A stretch of 64,000 nt of DNA from Streptomyces sp. WAC 04229 (GTDB lineage Bacteria; Actinomycetota; Actinomycetes; Streptomycetales; Streptomycetaceae): contig NZ_QHJH01000009.1 of NCBI RefSeq assembly GCF_003947455.1, positions 39,068-103,067 on the forward strand. Direction: 5' to 3'. The notes beneath the pieces are model-generated. The model had not been told where the DNA came from. It saw nothing but the letters and a program-made list of their open reading frames with translations, and searched no databases. The position numbers and the translations under genes were made by a program. Shown here one piece after another: positions 27,412 through 36,080 of the stretch (its first letter is position 1; each line of letters opens with the position of its first letter).

Positions 27412-28275
27412 CTACTTCTCTTGCCCCCTTACCAAATGGGTAATTTCTTTACCCACCTCGGCGACGATCTCTTGGACTACCTGCCGGGTCTTCGCCTCGA
27501 CGATAGCCGTAACCCGATCTTGGATCATTCGCTCCCAACTTTCCTGCTCAGCCATGACTTCGTTACCGACACCAACAAGCTCCTCGGCTTCCTTCAAATG
27601 ATCAGGCAGCGGCCAGGTCAACTTCGGCTTCTCTAGAGTCCGCTCTTCCGGCCGCTCTTCAGGTCCAACGCGGTCGCCCTCGTCTACCTGCTTTCCGATC
27701 TGAAGCTCTCCCGTGTCGGGGTTAGTGCCGATGAAGATGGTCCACGAGTCTGGCCTCCAGTCGAGACCCAGGTATCGCTTGACCAGCCGCTTCATCCTGG
27801 CCGCATAGTCGAGGTCAGCCTTATGTGCGCCTACTGATTCCAGTAGATCCGCCGTCGGGAGCAGGGCCATGAAGTCATGGCGGTCTAGTGCCTCCGGCCC
27901 GCGCGGAGGCTCCTGTCCCTCGAACTTCTTCATAGAGACCCACTTGTTGGCGTACTCCTGATCCTCTGGCGGCAGGAAGAAATAGCCGAGTGGGACATCG
28001 AAAATCTTCGTGAGCGCCACCAGTTCGCTCGCGTCAAATTTGCGCGGCCGGCCGCCCTGCCATGCACGTTCAGCGGCACTCACGCTCGCATTCGACCACG
28101 TCCTGCCGGTGTATTTCTCCAGAAGATCAGCCACTTCCTGCTGAGTCCAAGCGTTGGATCGCCTAGCCCTCATGAGGTTGTAGGACACGATCTCGTTGAT
28201 CGACAGGATCGGCCCGTGCGGGGGGACGGCCGGCTTGAAGGTGAACGCGGCGGCCTGGGTCTCGTCGTCTGTCAT
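27412..28275 (-). CDS. XRE-type phage repressor (probable immunity repressor)
   Basis: A 287-residue protein; ATG 28275 has GGTGG 6 bases upstream, whereas ATG 28293 has none. Residues ~30-85 are an XRE HTH (WTQQEVADLLEKYTGRTWSN). The rest is charged and helical, ending in a likely oligomerization helix (VVQEIVAEVGKEITHLV). The gene is less GC-rich than its neighbours, with AT-ending codons (CAA, ATT, GTT). It is divergent from a cro-sized HTH gene across four TCAACG operator motifs, the classic immunity layout. That it maintains lysogeny is an inference. Confidence 0.7.
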   Translation of the reverse strand: MTDDETQAAAFTFKPAVPPHGPILSINEIVSYNLMRARRSNAWTQQEVADLLEKYTGRTWSNASVSAAERAWQGGRPRKFDASELVALTKIFDVPLGYFFLPPEDQEYANKWVSMKKFEGQEPPRGPEALDRHDFMALLPTADLLESVGAHKADLDYAARMKRLVKRYLGLDWRPDSWTIFIGTNPDTGELQIGKQVDEGDRVGPEERPEERTLEKPKLTWPLPDHLKEAEELVGVGNEVMAEQESWERMIQDRVTAIVEAKTRQVVQEIVAEVGKEITHLVRGQEK

Positions 28276-28296
28276 GGCGCCACCGTAGACCATGAG

Positions 28297-28393
28297 TCAA
28301 CGCCGCGCCAGATTCACTCAACGGATCGTTGACTATGTGACCGTGGTGGCCTACGGTCAACGACATGCAGACTGATTCAACGTCCGCGTTGAA
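28297..28393. promoter_or_regulatory. Cluster of TCAACG operators in the immunity region
   Basis: TCAACG occurs at 28297, 28318, 28357 and 28377. Two are palindromes: TCAACG-gat-CGTTGA (28318-28332) in the divergent promoter region, and TTCAACG-tccg-CGTTGAA (28376-28393) inside the start of the small HTH gene. The copy at 28357-28362 ends two bases before that gene's ATG. They are probable binding sites for the repressor and/or the cro-like protein. Confidence 0.7.
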
Positions 28394-28637
28394 GCCTCGG
28401 TCGCTACGCGCTGTCCGCGAGGCGAAAGGGCTGTCTCTGCGGACTGCAGCAGCACGATCCGGGATCGACCCCGGACACCTGTCCAAGGTCGAGCGCGGCG
28501 AGAAACAACTCTCGCTCGAGGCTCTCTACCGGTTGGCCCTGGTCATCGACCTCGATGACCTTGCTGGTCACCTCAAGCCCCTCCTCTCGGAGGAGTCGGG
28601 CGTCGGCTCCGAAGTCCAGTCGGAACCGGCCGCCTAA
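28365..28637 (+). CDS. Cro-like small XRE protein
   Basis: A 90-residue protein that is almost entirely an HTH_3 domain (LRAVREAKGLSLRTAAARSG, GIDPGHLSKVERGEKQLSLE). It is divergent from the larger XRE repressor with shared operators, so it is the likely lytic-switch antagonist or early regulator. A palindromic operator lies within its first codons. No clear Shine-Dalgarno sequence is visible. Confidence 0.75.
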   Translation: MQTDSTSALKPRSLRAVREAKGLSLRTAAARSGIDPGHLSKVERGEKQLSLEALYRLALVIDLDDLAGHLKPLLSEESGVGSEVQSEPAA

Positions 28638-28644
28638 AACGGCG

Positions 28645-28673
28645 GCGCCGCCGGAGTCCAGCCGGCGGCGCCA
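28645..28673 (+). terminator. Hairpin after the cro-like gene
   Basis: Perfect 11-base arms GGCGCCGCCGG and CCGGCGGCGCC with a 7-base loop begin 8 bases past the stop. It may attenuate early transcription, giving a place for antitermination control. Confidence 0.65.
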
Positions 28674-28717
28674 GTCGAGCAAATCGCGAACCCACGCAAT
28701 GAGAACGGGACAGCTCT

Positions 28718-29182
28718 ATGGACAGCATCGCACAGGCGACAACGGCGTCGCCGACCATGTCCGAGCAGTGCATCGTCGCCAGCCTGACCGCCGAGGTCAT
28801 GGCCGACCCCGACGACGGACAGCTCGACCTCACCGCCAGCACGCTCGGCAACCTGGCTGATCTTCAGGTGATCAGCCCGCGCGCCCTGCTGCAGAAGGTG
28901 GCCATCCAGCGCAAGCAGCTCGACCAGATCGAAGCCCTCGCCCAGGAGTACACCGCCAAGGTGCTCACCCCGGCGTTCCTCGCCGAGTACCACATCGAGC
29001 TCGAAGAGCTCGACACCGCCAGCCTCTTCGAGACCAACCCCAAGCTGGCCGCTGGCTTCCAGGCCCTCCTCGTGAACCACACCGACGGCCGCACCATCAT
29101 CGCCGTCCCCGCCGGACAGACCCCCACCGTGCGGCTCGCCGCCATCCGCGACCTGCTCGACCACATGCAGGACCAGAAGTGA
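28718..29182 (+). CDS. Early phage protein of unknown function
   Basis: A 154-residue acidic, Leu-rich, mainly helical protein (LDQIEALAQEYTAKVLTPAF) that I do not recognise. It starts a run of overlapping early genes ending in the Prim-Pol helicase: the next gene's GTG overlaps its TGA. Its position suggests a replication or regulatory accessory role. Confidence 0.7.
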   Translation: MDSIAQATTASPTMSEQCIVASLTAEVMADPDDGQLDLTASTLGNLADLQVISPRALLQKVAIQRKQLDQIEALAQEYTAKVLTPAFLAEYHIELEELDTASLFETNPKLAAGFQALLVNHTDGRTIIAVPAGQTPTVRLAAIRDLLDHMQDQK

Positions 29183-29391
29183 CGGCGCCGAACAGCACGC
29201 CGGCAGCTGGGGGTGTAGCTACGCCCCCGGCCCGCCCGGTCCGCTTCGAGGACCCGGTCCGGAACGCCGCCTACTGGGCTCGCATCGAGCGCAACGTGGC
29301 CGCAGCGCCACCGCTCACCGAGGAACAGATCGCCACCCTGCGGGGAATCTTCGCGCCCGTCGCCCGCACCGCGACCCGGGAGGCGACATGA
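29179..29391 (+). CDS. Small early phage protein
   Basis: A 70-residue protein from GTG 29179, overlapping the previous stop (GTGA) and followed by an ATGA overlap with the next gene. It is Pro/Ala-rich at the N-terminus, with helices carrying AAYWARIERNVAAAPPL and EEQIATLRGIF. I do not recognise it. It is supported by tight coupling and codon bias. Confidence 0.65.
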   Translation: MTAPNSTPAAGGVATPPARPVRFEDPVRNAAYWARIERNVAAAPPLTEEQIATLRGIFAPVARTATREAT

Positions 29392-29582
29392 AGGACCAGA
29401 CGCGCCCCGAGTGCGACCACTGGCTCGGCGCCGAACGACGGCACTGCAAGAAGGTCGACGGCGTTCGCCACTACCTCCCCGGCATGCGGTGCCCGGCCCA
29501 CACCCCGAATGCCCTGAAGGGCCTGCCCGAGATCCCGGCCGGTCCCGGCTGGCCCATCCACCGCACCGGAGTGTCACGTTGA
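29388..29582 (+). CDS. Small Cys/His-containing early protein
   Basis: A 64-residue protein with Cys and His spaced as ECDHWLGAERRHCKKV and GMRCPAHTP, which could bind one zinc. It is coupled to both neighbours by ATGA and TTGA overlaps. It may help the primase-helicase that follows; this is inferred only from position. Confidence 0.65.
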   Translation: MKDQTRPECDHWLGAERRHCKKVDGVRHYLPGMRCPAHTPNALKGLPEIPAGPGWPIHRTGVSR

Positions 29583-32245
29583 ACGACGCACAGCCCACCG
29601 ACCTCCGGGCTTCCGCCCGCGAGATGGACGACGCCGGCCTGTGCTTGCTGCCCATCAAGGCAGACGGCAGCAAGGCCGCCGACGTCCGCAGCTGGAGCCC
29701 CTACAAGGTCCAGCGCTCGGTCCCCGCCGAACACGACCAGTGGTTCGGCGGGGACCGCCCCCGCGGTATCGCAGTCGTCTACGGCGCCGTGTCGGGCAAC
29801 GTCGAAATGATCGAGTTCGAAGGGCACGCCATTGCCGACGGCGTCCTCGACGAGGTCACCGAGATCATGGACGCCTCCGGGCTCGGCGAGCCCTGGGCGC
29901 AGATCCTGAACGGTTGGGCCACCGAGTCCCCCTCCGGCGGCCGCCACTACCGCGTGCGTATCGAGGGCGGCGACGTCCCCGGCAACACCAAGCTGGCGTC
30001 GCGACTCGCCCGCGAGGACGAGTACACCGACGAGGAGAAGCAGCGGCTCCGCCAGAAGCCGAACAGCCGGATCATCCGCGTGCAGATCGAGACGCGCGGC
30101 GAAGGCGGGTACGGCCTGGTCGAACCATCAAGCGGTACCGTCCACGCCTCCGGGAAGCCGTACCTCCACCACGCCGGAGACCCGGACAGCATCCCGACGC
30201 TGGACGCCGAGACCATGCAGGCCATCCGGGACATCTGCCGGATGGTCGACACGCTGCCCAAGCCCGAGACCCCCAAGACCGCACCGACCGAGCTCAAGCC
30301 GCTGCCCGGCGGCGGACTCCGGCCCGGCGAGGACTTCGACGCACGGGCCGACTGGGCACAGATCATCGGCGCTCACGGCTGGGAGTGCCTGCACCAGCGC
30401 GGACGCACCCGCTACTGGCGGCGGCCCGGCAAGGACACCCGCGGTATCTCCGCAACCACCGGTCACGCCCCGGACAAAGACCGGCTGTTCGTCTTCAGCA
30501 GCTCCACCGAGTTCGACGCCTGGACGCCGTACTCCAAGTTCGCGGCCTACACCCTCCTGACTCAGGGCAGCAACACCACTCCGGCATTCAAGCGTGCGGC
30601 TGCCGACCTCCGCCAGCAGGGATACGGCTCCGAACCGCCCCGGCAGCGCCTCAGCTCCGTTCCCCGGCAGCTTGGCCCGTTCAACGACGGTTCGTCTGCC
30701 CTCGACCCGGACAGCGTCCCGGACCCGGACGAGCAGGAGATGGCCGGCGGGCCGGACCTCCGAATCGTCCGGAGCAAGCCCGAGCTGGACATCACCAACG
30801 AGGCCGACGCCATCGACGGCCTGCTCGACATCATGGCTAACGAGCAGATGCCCGGCCTGTACAAGCGGTCCACCGGCCCGTGCTGGGTCTACGAGGACGA
30901 CCAGGGCAACCCTCTCGTCAAGCAGTTGGGAACCGACAACCTGCGGGCCTACCTCGCCGAGCACGTCACCACCTTCCAGATCGTGCGCGACCCGATCACC
31001 GAGGGCACGAAGGAAGTCCGCGAACTGGTCATGCCCAAGACGTGCGGCACGATCCTGGGGCGCCGGGACTGGCCGCTGCTGCCGCTGCGGGGAATCGTCA
31101 CGTCGCCGGTTGTCCGACCGGACGGAACACTGGTGAAGGCGCCGGGCTACGACCGCGGCACCGGCCTGTATATGCACCCGCGGGTGCCGCTCCGGCGGCT
31201 GCAGCCGCAGGTGTCCAAGGAGTCCGTCGAGCGGGCCAAGGACATCGTGCTCAACCAGATGCTGGCCGATTTCCCGTTCGTCGACGCATCCGACTGCGCC
31301 CAGTACCTCGGCGCCCTGCTGTCTCCGATCATCCGCCCCTACGTTCCCGGACCGACACCCGTCGTCGTCATCACGAGCACCTCCCAGGGCTCCGGAAAGA
31401 CGCTGCTGAAGGACGCGTTCGGCTACGTCTACGGACTCGCCGAAACGCCGTGGCCGGAGAACGACGCCGAACTCCGCAAGGCCATCACCGCCAAGCTGTG
31501 GGACTGCGGCGACCCGGTGATCGCCATGGACAACCTGCCCAACGGCCACATCGTCAAGTCGCCGATCCTGTCGTCCCTCGTCACCTCCGCCAACTGGAGC
31601 GACCGACTCCTCGGTAGCACCAGCAGCGTCAGCATCCCCAACGACCGGCTATGGGTCCTGACCGGGAACAACCTGCGCACCGGCGGGGACAACGCCCGCC
31701 GCACCCTCTGGGTCCGCCTGGACCCCGACTGCCCCAACCCCGACCAGCGCGACAACTTCGCAGTCGGCGACCTCCGCACGTGGCTCGCCGACAACGCGTC
31801 CACGGTCGTCGCCGCACTCGTCACCATGGTCCGCGGGTGGCTCGCGGACGGCGCCAAGACCGTCAACACCCGCATGGGCGACTACTCCAGATGGGCCTCC
31901 GTGATGGCCGGGATCCTCGCCTACCTGGAGGTCCCCGGCTGGCTCGCCAACCGCGAGGCGGCGGCCGCCGTCCTCGACGACGAAGCCGAAGAGTGGGCGG
32001 CGTTCCTGACCGCCTGGCACGAGACGATTCCCGCCGGCCGCGCGGTCCCCACCAAGGAGCTCCTGGGCCTCAAGGAGGACGTGCCCCGCCTCCACAACGG
32101 TGACCTCCCGTCCCCGAAACAGCTCGGCCACTGGCTCAAGGCCAGAGAAGGCCGCTACTACGACGACCTGAAGGTCGTCCGCGTCCCCGACTCCCACCGG
32201 AAACAGAACCTGTGGCGCGTCGCCAAGTACGGGGAGGGCCGGTGA
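29579..32245 (+). CDS. Prim-Pol and helicase replication protein
   Basis: An 888-residue protein. TTG 29579 has GGAG 8 bases upstream and overlaps the previous stop. The N-terminus (~1-210) is a bifunctional primase-polymerase domain with the His motif TESPSGGRHYRV. The C-terminal ATPase has Walker A ITSTSQGSGKTLL (~600), Walker B-like DPVIAMDNLPNG and sensor WVLTGNNLRTGGDNARRTLW. It resembles RepPP-type initiators of AICEs and replicases of actinophages. It probably starts replication at the repeat region just downstream. Confidence 0.85.
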   Translation: MNDAQPTDLRASAREMDDAGLCLLPIKADGSKAADVRSWSPYKVQRSVPAEHDQWFGGDRPRGIAVVYGAVSGNVEMIEFEGHAIADGVLDEVTEIMDASGLGEPWAQILNGWATESPSGGRHYRVRIEGGDVPGNTKLASRLAREDEYTDEEKQRLRQKPNSRIIRVQIETRGEGGYGLVEPSSGTVHASGKPYLHHAGDPDSIPTLDAETMQAIRDICRMVDTLPKPETPKTAPTELKPLPGGGLRPGEDFDARADWAQIIGAHGWECLHQRGRTRYWRRPGKDTRGISATTGHAPDKDRLFVFSSSTEFDAWTPYSKFAAYTLLTQGSNTTPAFKRAAADLRQQGYGSEPPRQRLSSVPRQLGPFNDGSSALDPDSVPDPDEQEMAGGPDLRIVRSKPELDITNEADAIDGLLDIMANEQMPGLYKRSTGPCWVYEDDQGNPLVKQLGTDNLRAYLAEHVTTFQIVRDPITEGTKEVRELVMPKTCGTILGRRDWPLLPLRGIVTSPVVRPDGTLVKAPGYDRGTGLYMHPRVPLRRLQPQVSKESVERAKDIVLNQMLADFPFVDASDCAQYLGALLSPIIRPYVPGPTPVVVITSTSQGSGKTLLKDAFGYVYGLAETPWPENDAELRKAITAKLWDCGDPVIAMDNLPNGHIVKSPILSSLVTSANWSDRLLGSTSSVSIPNDRLWVLTGNNLRTGGDNARRTLWVRLDPDCPNPDQRDNFAVGDLRTWLADNASTVVAALVTMVRGWLADGAKTVNTRMGDYSRWASVMAGILAYLEVPGWLANREAAAAVLDDEAEEWAAFLTAWHETIPAGRAVPTKELLGLKEDVPRLHNGDLPSPKQLGHWLKAREGRYYDDLKVVRVPDSHRKQNLWRVAKYGEGR

Positions 32246-32575
32246 TCCCCACATCCCCGCAGTCTGCGGGGAAGCTGCGGGGATGCGAAACGGCCCCTGG
32301 CCTGCGGTTTCGCGGGGATGCGGGGATGTGCGGGATCGGGAGCTATTCCCCCGTATACGTAACCCCCTCATACACAACACCCGCAACACGTCTGTGCATG
32401 CGTCGCGTTCCAAAAGATCTCAGCCCCATACGTCAGACCCACAAGACATTCCGCACTTACCCGCAAACCCCGCAGACCGGCAGGTCAGGGCGCGTCGAGC
32501 GTCGCGAGAAGAACCCCGCGCACATCCCCGCAACATCCCCGCAGAACCCCGCAACCGAGAGCCGAGGTGACCGGC
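32246..32575. repeat. Iteron-rich non-coding stretch, candidate replication origin
   Basis: These 330 bases have no convincing gene. They hold multiple copies of CATCCCCGCA in both orientations: forward at 32252, 32523 and 32534; reverse at 32276, 32311 and 32319; truncated AACCCCGCA copies near 32466 and 32545. CCCCGCAG-t-CTGCGGGG is a perfect palindrome at 32255-32271. The middle (32340-32460) is markedly AT-richer. Iterons plus an AT-rich core next to a Prim-Pol helicase suit an origin; a regulatory leader is the alternative. Confidence 0.6.
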
Positions 32576-34201
32576 ATGTCTGATACGCCCGAGACGTTCA
32601 CGCCCCGCCCGTACCAGGCCGAGGCCATCAAGGCCCTCATCTCCGGCTGGCAGGGCCCGCACAACCGGCTCGCCGTCGTCCTCCCGACCGGCGCCGGCAA
32701 GACCGTCGTCTTCGCCAACCTCATCGACGAGCTGCTCACCCAGCTCAACGGCGGCCGCGCCCTGGTCATCGCCCACCGCGAGGAACTCCTCGAGCAGGCC
32801 GCCGCAAAGATCCGCGCCGTCCGCCCCGACCTCCGCGTCGGCGTCGTCAAGGCCGAACGCGACGAGCATCACGACGTCGACGTCATCGTCGCCAGCATCC
32901 AGACCCTCGCCGTCGAACGCCGCCGCAACGCCATCACCAACATCGGCGTCGTCATCGTCGACGAGTGCCACCACGCCGCCGCCCGCAGCTACATGACCGT
33001 CCTCGAGCACTTCGGCGCCTGGCGCGGCCTGCCCGTCGCCGGCTTCACCGCCACCATGACCCGCACCGACGGCGGCCTGGCCGACGTCTGGGAAGAGGTC
33101 GTCTTCACCCTCGACATCCTGGAGATGATCGAGGACGGCTACCTGTGCGACGTCCGCGGCAAGCGCGTCACCGTCCCCGGCCTCGACCTGGACGCGGTGA
33201 AGTCCCGCGCCGGCGACCTCCAGGATGGACAGCTCGGCCAGGCCCTGGACGACGCCGGCGCCGCCGAGGTCGTCGCCGAGGCGTACCGGCAGCACGCCGG
33301 AGACCGGGCAGGTGTCGTCTTCACTCCGACGGTGGACACGGCCCAGTCCATGGCCGAGGCCTTCACCGCCGCGGGTATCCCGGCCGCCGCCGTGTGGGGT
33401 GACATGCCCCGCGACGATCGTGCGGCCGCCCTGGAGAAGTACCGGCGCGGCGACGTGCAAGCACTGACCAACTGCATGGTCTTGACGGAAGGTTTCGACG
33501 CGCCGTGGACGTCGTGCGCGGTCATCGCCCGCCCGACCAAGTCCGCGGGCCTGTACTGCCAGATGGCGGGCCGCGCGCTCCGCCTGTGGGAGGGCAAGAA
33601 GGATGCGCTGATCCTCGACGTGATGGGCGCCTCGACCCGACACCGGCTCGCCTCCATCGTCGACCTCACCGGACGCGACGTCGTGATGCCCGACGAGGAC
33701 CAGACGCTGCGCGAGGCCGTGCGGGAAGCCGAAGAGCAGACGAGGCGCCAGCTGGACCTCTCCCGAATGCAGGTCGAGGAGATCGACCTGTTCCACGGCT
33801 CGGTGGTCCGCTGGCTGAAGACCGAGTCGGGGGTCTGGTTCATCCCCGTCACGGACACCACCTACGTCTTCCTGCTCCGCAACCCGGGGCAGCGGACGTA
33901 CTGGCTACGCCGCTTCGACGTCGCCAACGGCATCGTCGGCCCGAGGAACGACGTCCCGCTGCCACTGGCGGAGGCGAAGGCGTGGCTTGAGCAGCAGGCG
34001 CGGGCGATGGGCAGCCGGTGGCTTGCCACCCGCTCGGCGTCCTGGCGGAACCGGCCGGCGAGCGTGAAGCAGCTCAATTTCTGCCGCATGAACCGGATCG
34101 CGGTGCCGACCGGCAGCACCGCCGGCGAGGTGTCCGACCTTCAGGCCGTGCACCAGTTCTCGAGCATCCTCCACCGGCTTACCGCCCTCGCCGCGGCGTG
34201 A
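32576..34201 (+). CDS. SF2 DEAD/DEAH-type phage helicase
   Basis: A 541-residue type III restriction/UvsW-like helicase. Walker A is LAVVLPTGAGKTVVF (~36), Ia VIAHREELLEQA, II VIVDECHHAAARS (~128), III GFTATMTRTDG, VI QMAGRALRLWEG. ATG 32576 (GAGGTG upstream) is preferred over GTG 32567. Such phage helicases remodel forks and recombination intermediates. It sits between the origin candidate and a RuvC-like nuclease, forming a replication-recombination block. Confidence 0.88.
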   Translation: MSDTPETFTPRPYQAEAIKALISGWQGPHNRLAVVLPTGAGKTVVFANLIDELLTQLNGGRALVIAHREELLEQAAAKIRAVRPDLRVGVVKAERDEHHDVDVIVASIQTLAVERRRNAITNIGVVIVDECHHAAARSYMTVLEHFGAWRGLPVAGFTATMTRTDGGLADVWEEVVFTLDILEMIEDGYLCDVRGKRVTVPGLDLDAVKSRAGDLQDGQLGQALDDAGAAEVVAEAYRQHAGDRAGVVFTPTVDTAQSMAEAFTAAGIPAAAVWGDMPRDDRAAALEKYRRGDVQALTNCMVLTEGFDAPWTSCAVIARPTKSAGLYCQMAGRALRLWEGKKDALILDVMGASTRHRLASIVDLTGRDVVMPDEDQTLREAVREAEEQTRRQLDLSRMQVEEIDLFHGSVVRWLKTESGVWFIPVTDTTYVFLLRNPGQRTYWLRRFDVANGIVGPRNDVPLPLAEAKAWLEQQARAMGSRWLATRSASWRNRPASVKQLNFCRMNRIAVPTGSTAGEVSDLQAVHQFSSILHRLTALAAA

Positions 34202-34212
34202 AGGGAGACACC

Positions 34213-34878
34213 GTGCACAACGACAACAGCCGTGGGGATATCCCCACAGTTGCGACTCCGCTGGGCGGAGTGGCAGACGACAGAGGGACAGCCCGTCCCT
34301 CTGTTGTGGGGGGCAGGCTGTCCCCCACAATCGCGCCCCGGACCGCTGCGGTTCCGAAGGTGATCGGCCTGGATCTCAGCCTCACCTGCACCGGAGTCGC
34401 CGGCGAAGGCTGGACCGACACCATCCGCCCCCGGACCGGCGTCCGCGGTCACCCCCGGCTCGCGTTCATCGTCGAACGGGTCGCCGATCACATCACCGGC
34501 GCCGACCTCGTCGTCATCGAAGGCCCCTCGTTCGGCGGAGGTGTCGCCCACCGCCACGAAGACCTCGCCGGGCTCCGCGTCATGGTCCGCCACGCCTGCT
34601 GGCGCCGCGGCATCCCCTACGCGGTCGTTCCGCCGTCCTGCCGGGCCCTGTATGCCACCGGCAAGGGCTCCGGATCCAAGGGCGCCGTCCGCGACGCCGT
34701 CCGCACCCGCTACGGCGTCGACTGCGACGGGCCCGGCCGCTACGACCAGGCCGACGCCTACACCCTCCTCGCGATGGGCCTGCACCACCTCGGCTGGCCC
34801 CTCGCCGTCGTCCCCGACACCCACCGCCGAGGCCTCGACGGAAGCCAGTGGCCGGTCACGGAAGGACTCGCAGCATGA
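34213..34878 (+). CDS. RuvC-like Holliday-junction nuclease
   Basis: A 221-residue protein from GTG 34213 with AGGGAG upstream. The RNase H fold acidic residues are visible in KVIGLDLSLTCTGVAG (~Asp57), LVVIEGPSFGG and GRYDQADAYTLLAMG. The first ~50 residues are low in complexity. Phage RuvC homologues resolve branched DNA before packaging. It is coupled to the helicase upstream by a short gap and to the next gene by ATGA. Confidence 0.8.
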   Translation: MHNDNSRGDIPTVATPLGGVADDRGTARPSVVGGRLSPTIAPRTAAVPKVIGLDLSLTCTGVAGEGWTDTIRPRTGVRGHPRLAFIVERVADHITGADLVVIEGPSFGGGVAHRHEDLAGLRVMVRHACWRRGIPYAVVPPSCRALYATGKGSGSKGAVRDAVRTRYGVDCDGPGRYDQADAYTLLAMGLHHLGWPLAVVPDTHRRGLDGSQWPVTEGLAA

Positions 34879-35081
34879 CACCCGAAGAGATTCAGGCCGC
34901 GGTGGCGGCCGCCACCGCGGGGGCCGTCGCCGTCAGTACCGGGCACGCCTGGTGGGCCGGCCGCGCCGCGAACCGGGCCGCCACCGAAGCCGAGGTGGCA
35001 GCCAAGCAGGCCCTCGGCGAGCACTGGCTGAACGGCTTCCGCCTCTACCGCCTCCAGCAGCGCACGGGGAGGACGTCGTGA
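34875..35081 (+). CDS. Small phage membrane-associated protein
   Basis: A 68-residue protein from ATG 34875 (ATGA overlap). An Ala-rich N-terminal helix (AAVAAATAGAVAVSTGHAWW) could be a single membrane anchor, followed by a basic amphipathic tail. I do not recognise it; it is supported by coupling on both sides. Confidence 0.6.
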   Translation: MTPEEIQAAVAAATAGAVAVSTGHAWWAGRAANRAATEAEVAAKQALGEHWLNGFRLYRLQQRTGRTS

Positions 35082-35713
35082 TCGCGTGCGAGGTCTGCCG
35101 TGACGACTCGGACGGCAAGTACCTGTGCGGGCGGCACGCCGTGAAGTTGGCGAGGGCCCTCGGCTCCCTCCCGGTCCTGTTCGCCGAGCTCGAGCTGTAC
35201 CTGGTGCCGCCCCGCCGCGGACCCGCCGACTTCCTGGCGGCGTCCCCGGCCGGTCCCCGGTCCCCGGTCAACGAGGACGTCATCGACCTGGTCGCCGCCG
35301 GCCACGCGGCGCTGGTCCTGGAGGGGTGGCGGGCGGACGTGCAGCGGGTGCGGTGGCCCGAGCACGGCGCCCCGCCCGTCGAGGGCGGCATGACCCGGCG
35401 GGTGCAGGTCGCGTGTCGGTGGCTGCTGATGGAGGTGGACTGGATCGTCGCGAACTATCCGGCCGCCGCCGACCTGCTGGGGGAGGTGCAGGAGGTTGAG
35501 CGGGCGGCGCTGACGATCGCCGGGGATCCGCCGCCGCGGGCGCAGCGGCTGGGCTACTGCATCGGCCATAACCTGGACGGCTCCATCTGCGGGGCGGTGA
35601 TCGCCCGGGTGCCGGGCCAGACGCGGCTCCGCTGCCGTTGGTGCTGCTGCGTCTACGACTCCGGCCAGGACTGGCTGCGACTCCTGGCCGGCCAGCCCAA
35701 GGAAGTAGCGTGA
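35078..35713 (+). CDS. Zinc-binding phage protein of unknown function
   Basis: A 211-residue protein from GTG 35078 (GTGA overlap). The N-terminus has a CxxC knuckle (IACEVCRDDSDGKYLCGRHA) and the C-terminus a second one (GYCIGHNLDGSICG, then RLRCRWCCCVYDSG). A helical middle contains RRVQVACRWLLMEVDWIV. Proteins of this layout are frequent in Streptomyces phages and AICEs; no function is established that I know of. Confidence 0.65.
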   Translation: MIACEVCRDDSDGKYLCGRHAVKLARALGSLPVLFAELELYLVPPRRGPADFLAASPAGPRSPVNEDVIDLVAAGHAALVLEGWRADVQRVRWPEHGAPPVEGGMTRRVQVACRWLLMEVDWIVANYPAAADLLGEVQEVERAALTIAGDPPPRAQRLGYCIGHNLDGSICGAVIARVPGQTRLRCRWCCCVYDSGQDWLRLLAGQPKEVA

Positions 35714-35737
35714 CTATCACGGGGGGCCGTGATAGTC
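35712..35737. promoter_or_regulatory. 26-bp palindromic operator/promoter
   Basis: Perfect 11-base arms GACTATCACGG and CCGTGATAGTC flank GGGG. It lies just upstream of a small HTH-like gene whose GTG (35746) has no ribosome site. TAGTCT (35734-35739) could be a -10 box giving a leaderless message, so binding here would block that promoter. Confidence 0.65.
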
Positions 35738-35745
35738 TGCTCCTC

Positions 35746-35958
35746 GTGACCGAAGAACCCTGGCGGGTTCGGTTCAGGCGTGAGGAAGAGCTGGTGGAAC
35801 AGCTCCAGTCGCAGCTGGCCGAAGCGCTCAAGCGGCGCGGCAAGGCGCTCGCCGACGGCAAGGCCGAACTCGGCAGCGCCTACGCGGTCGCGAAGGACGT
35901 CGGACGGAGCTACACCTCCGTCAACGACGCGATCAAGAAGTACTCGACAACCGAATAG
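35746..35958 (+). CDS. Small HTH-like phage protein
   Basis: A 70-residue protein: a charged helix (REEELVEQLQSQLAEALKRR) and a probable HTH (AYAVAKDVGRSYTSVNDAIK). GTG 35746 is likely leaderless. It follows a 26-bp palindrome, suggesting autoregulation. It heads the segment of small genes leading to the transfer-like module. Confidence 0.65.
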   Translation: MTEEPWRVRFRREEELVEQLQSQLAEALKRRGKALADGKAELGSAYAVAKDVGRSYTSVNDAIKKYSTTE

Positions 35959-36080
35959 AAGCGGGGCCGGCCGTCAGCTCCCGGGTGGTGGAACACCCGA
36001 GGCGCGCGCGACGACCGACCCCTAACGCACCGGAGCGCTGACACGCCCCGGCACTTCCCACCACGAGATAAGGCCTCGTA

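Noticed and set aside
32212..32583. 123-codon frame across the gap between the Prim-Pol and SF2 helicase genes
   Set aside because: It has no ribosome site, overlaps both neighbours' ends and is built from the CATCCCCGCA repeats; the stretch fits an origin better.
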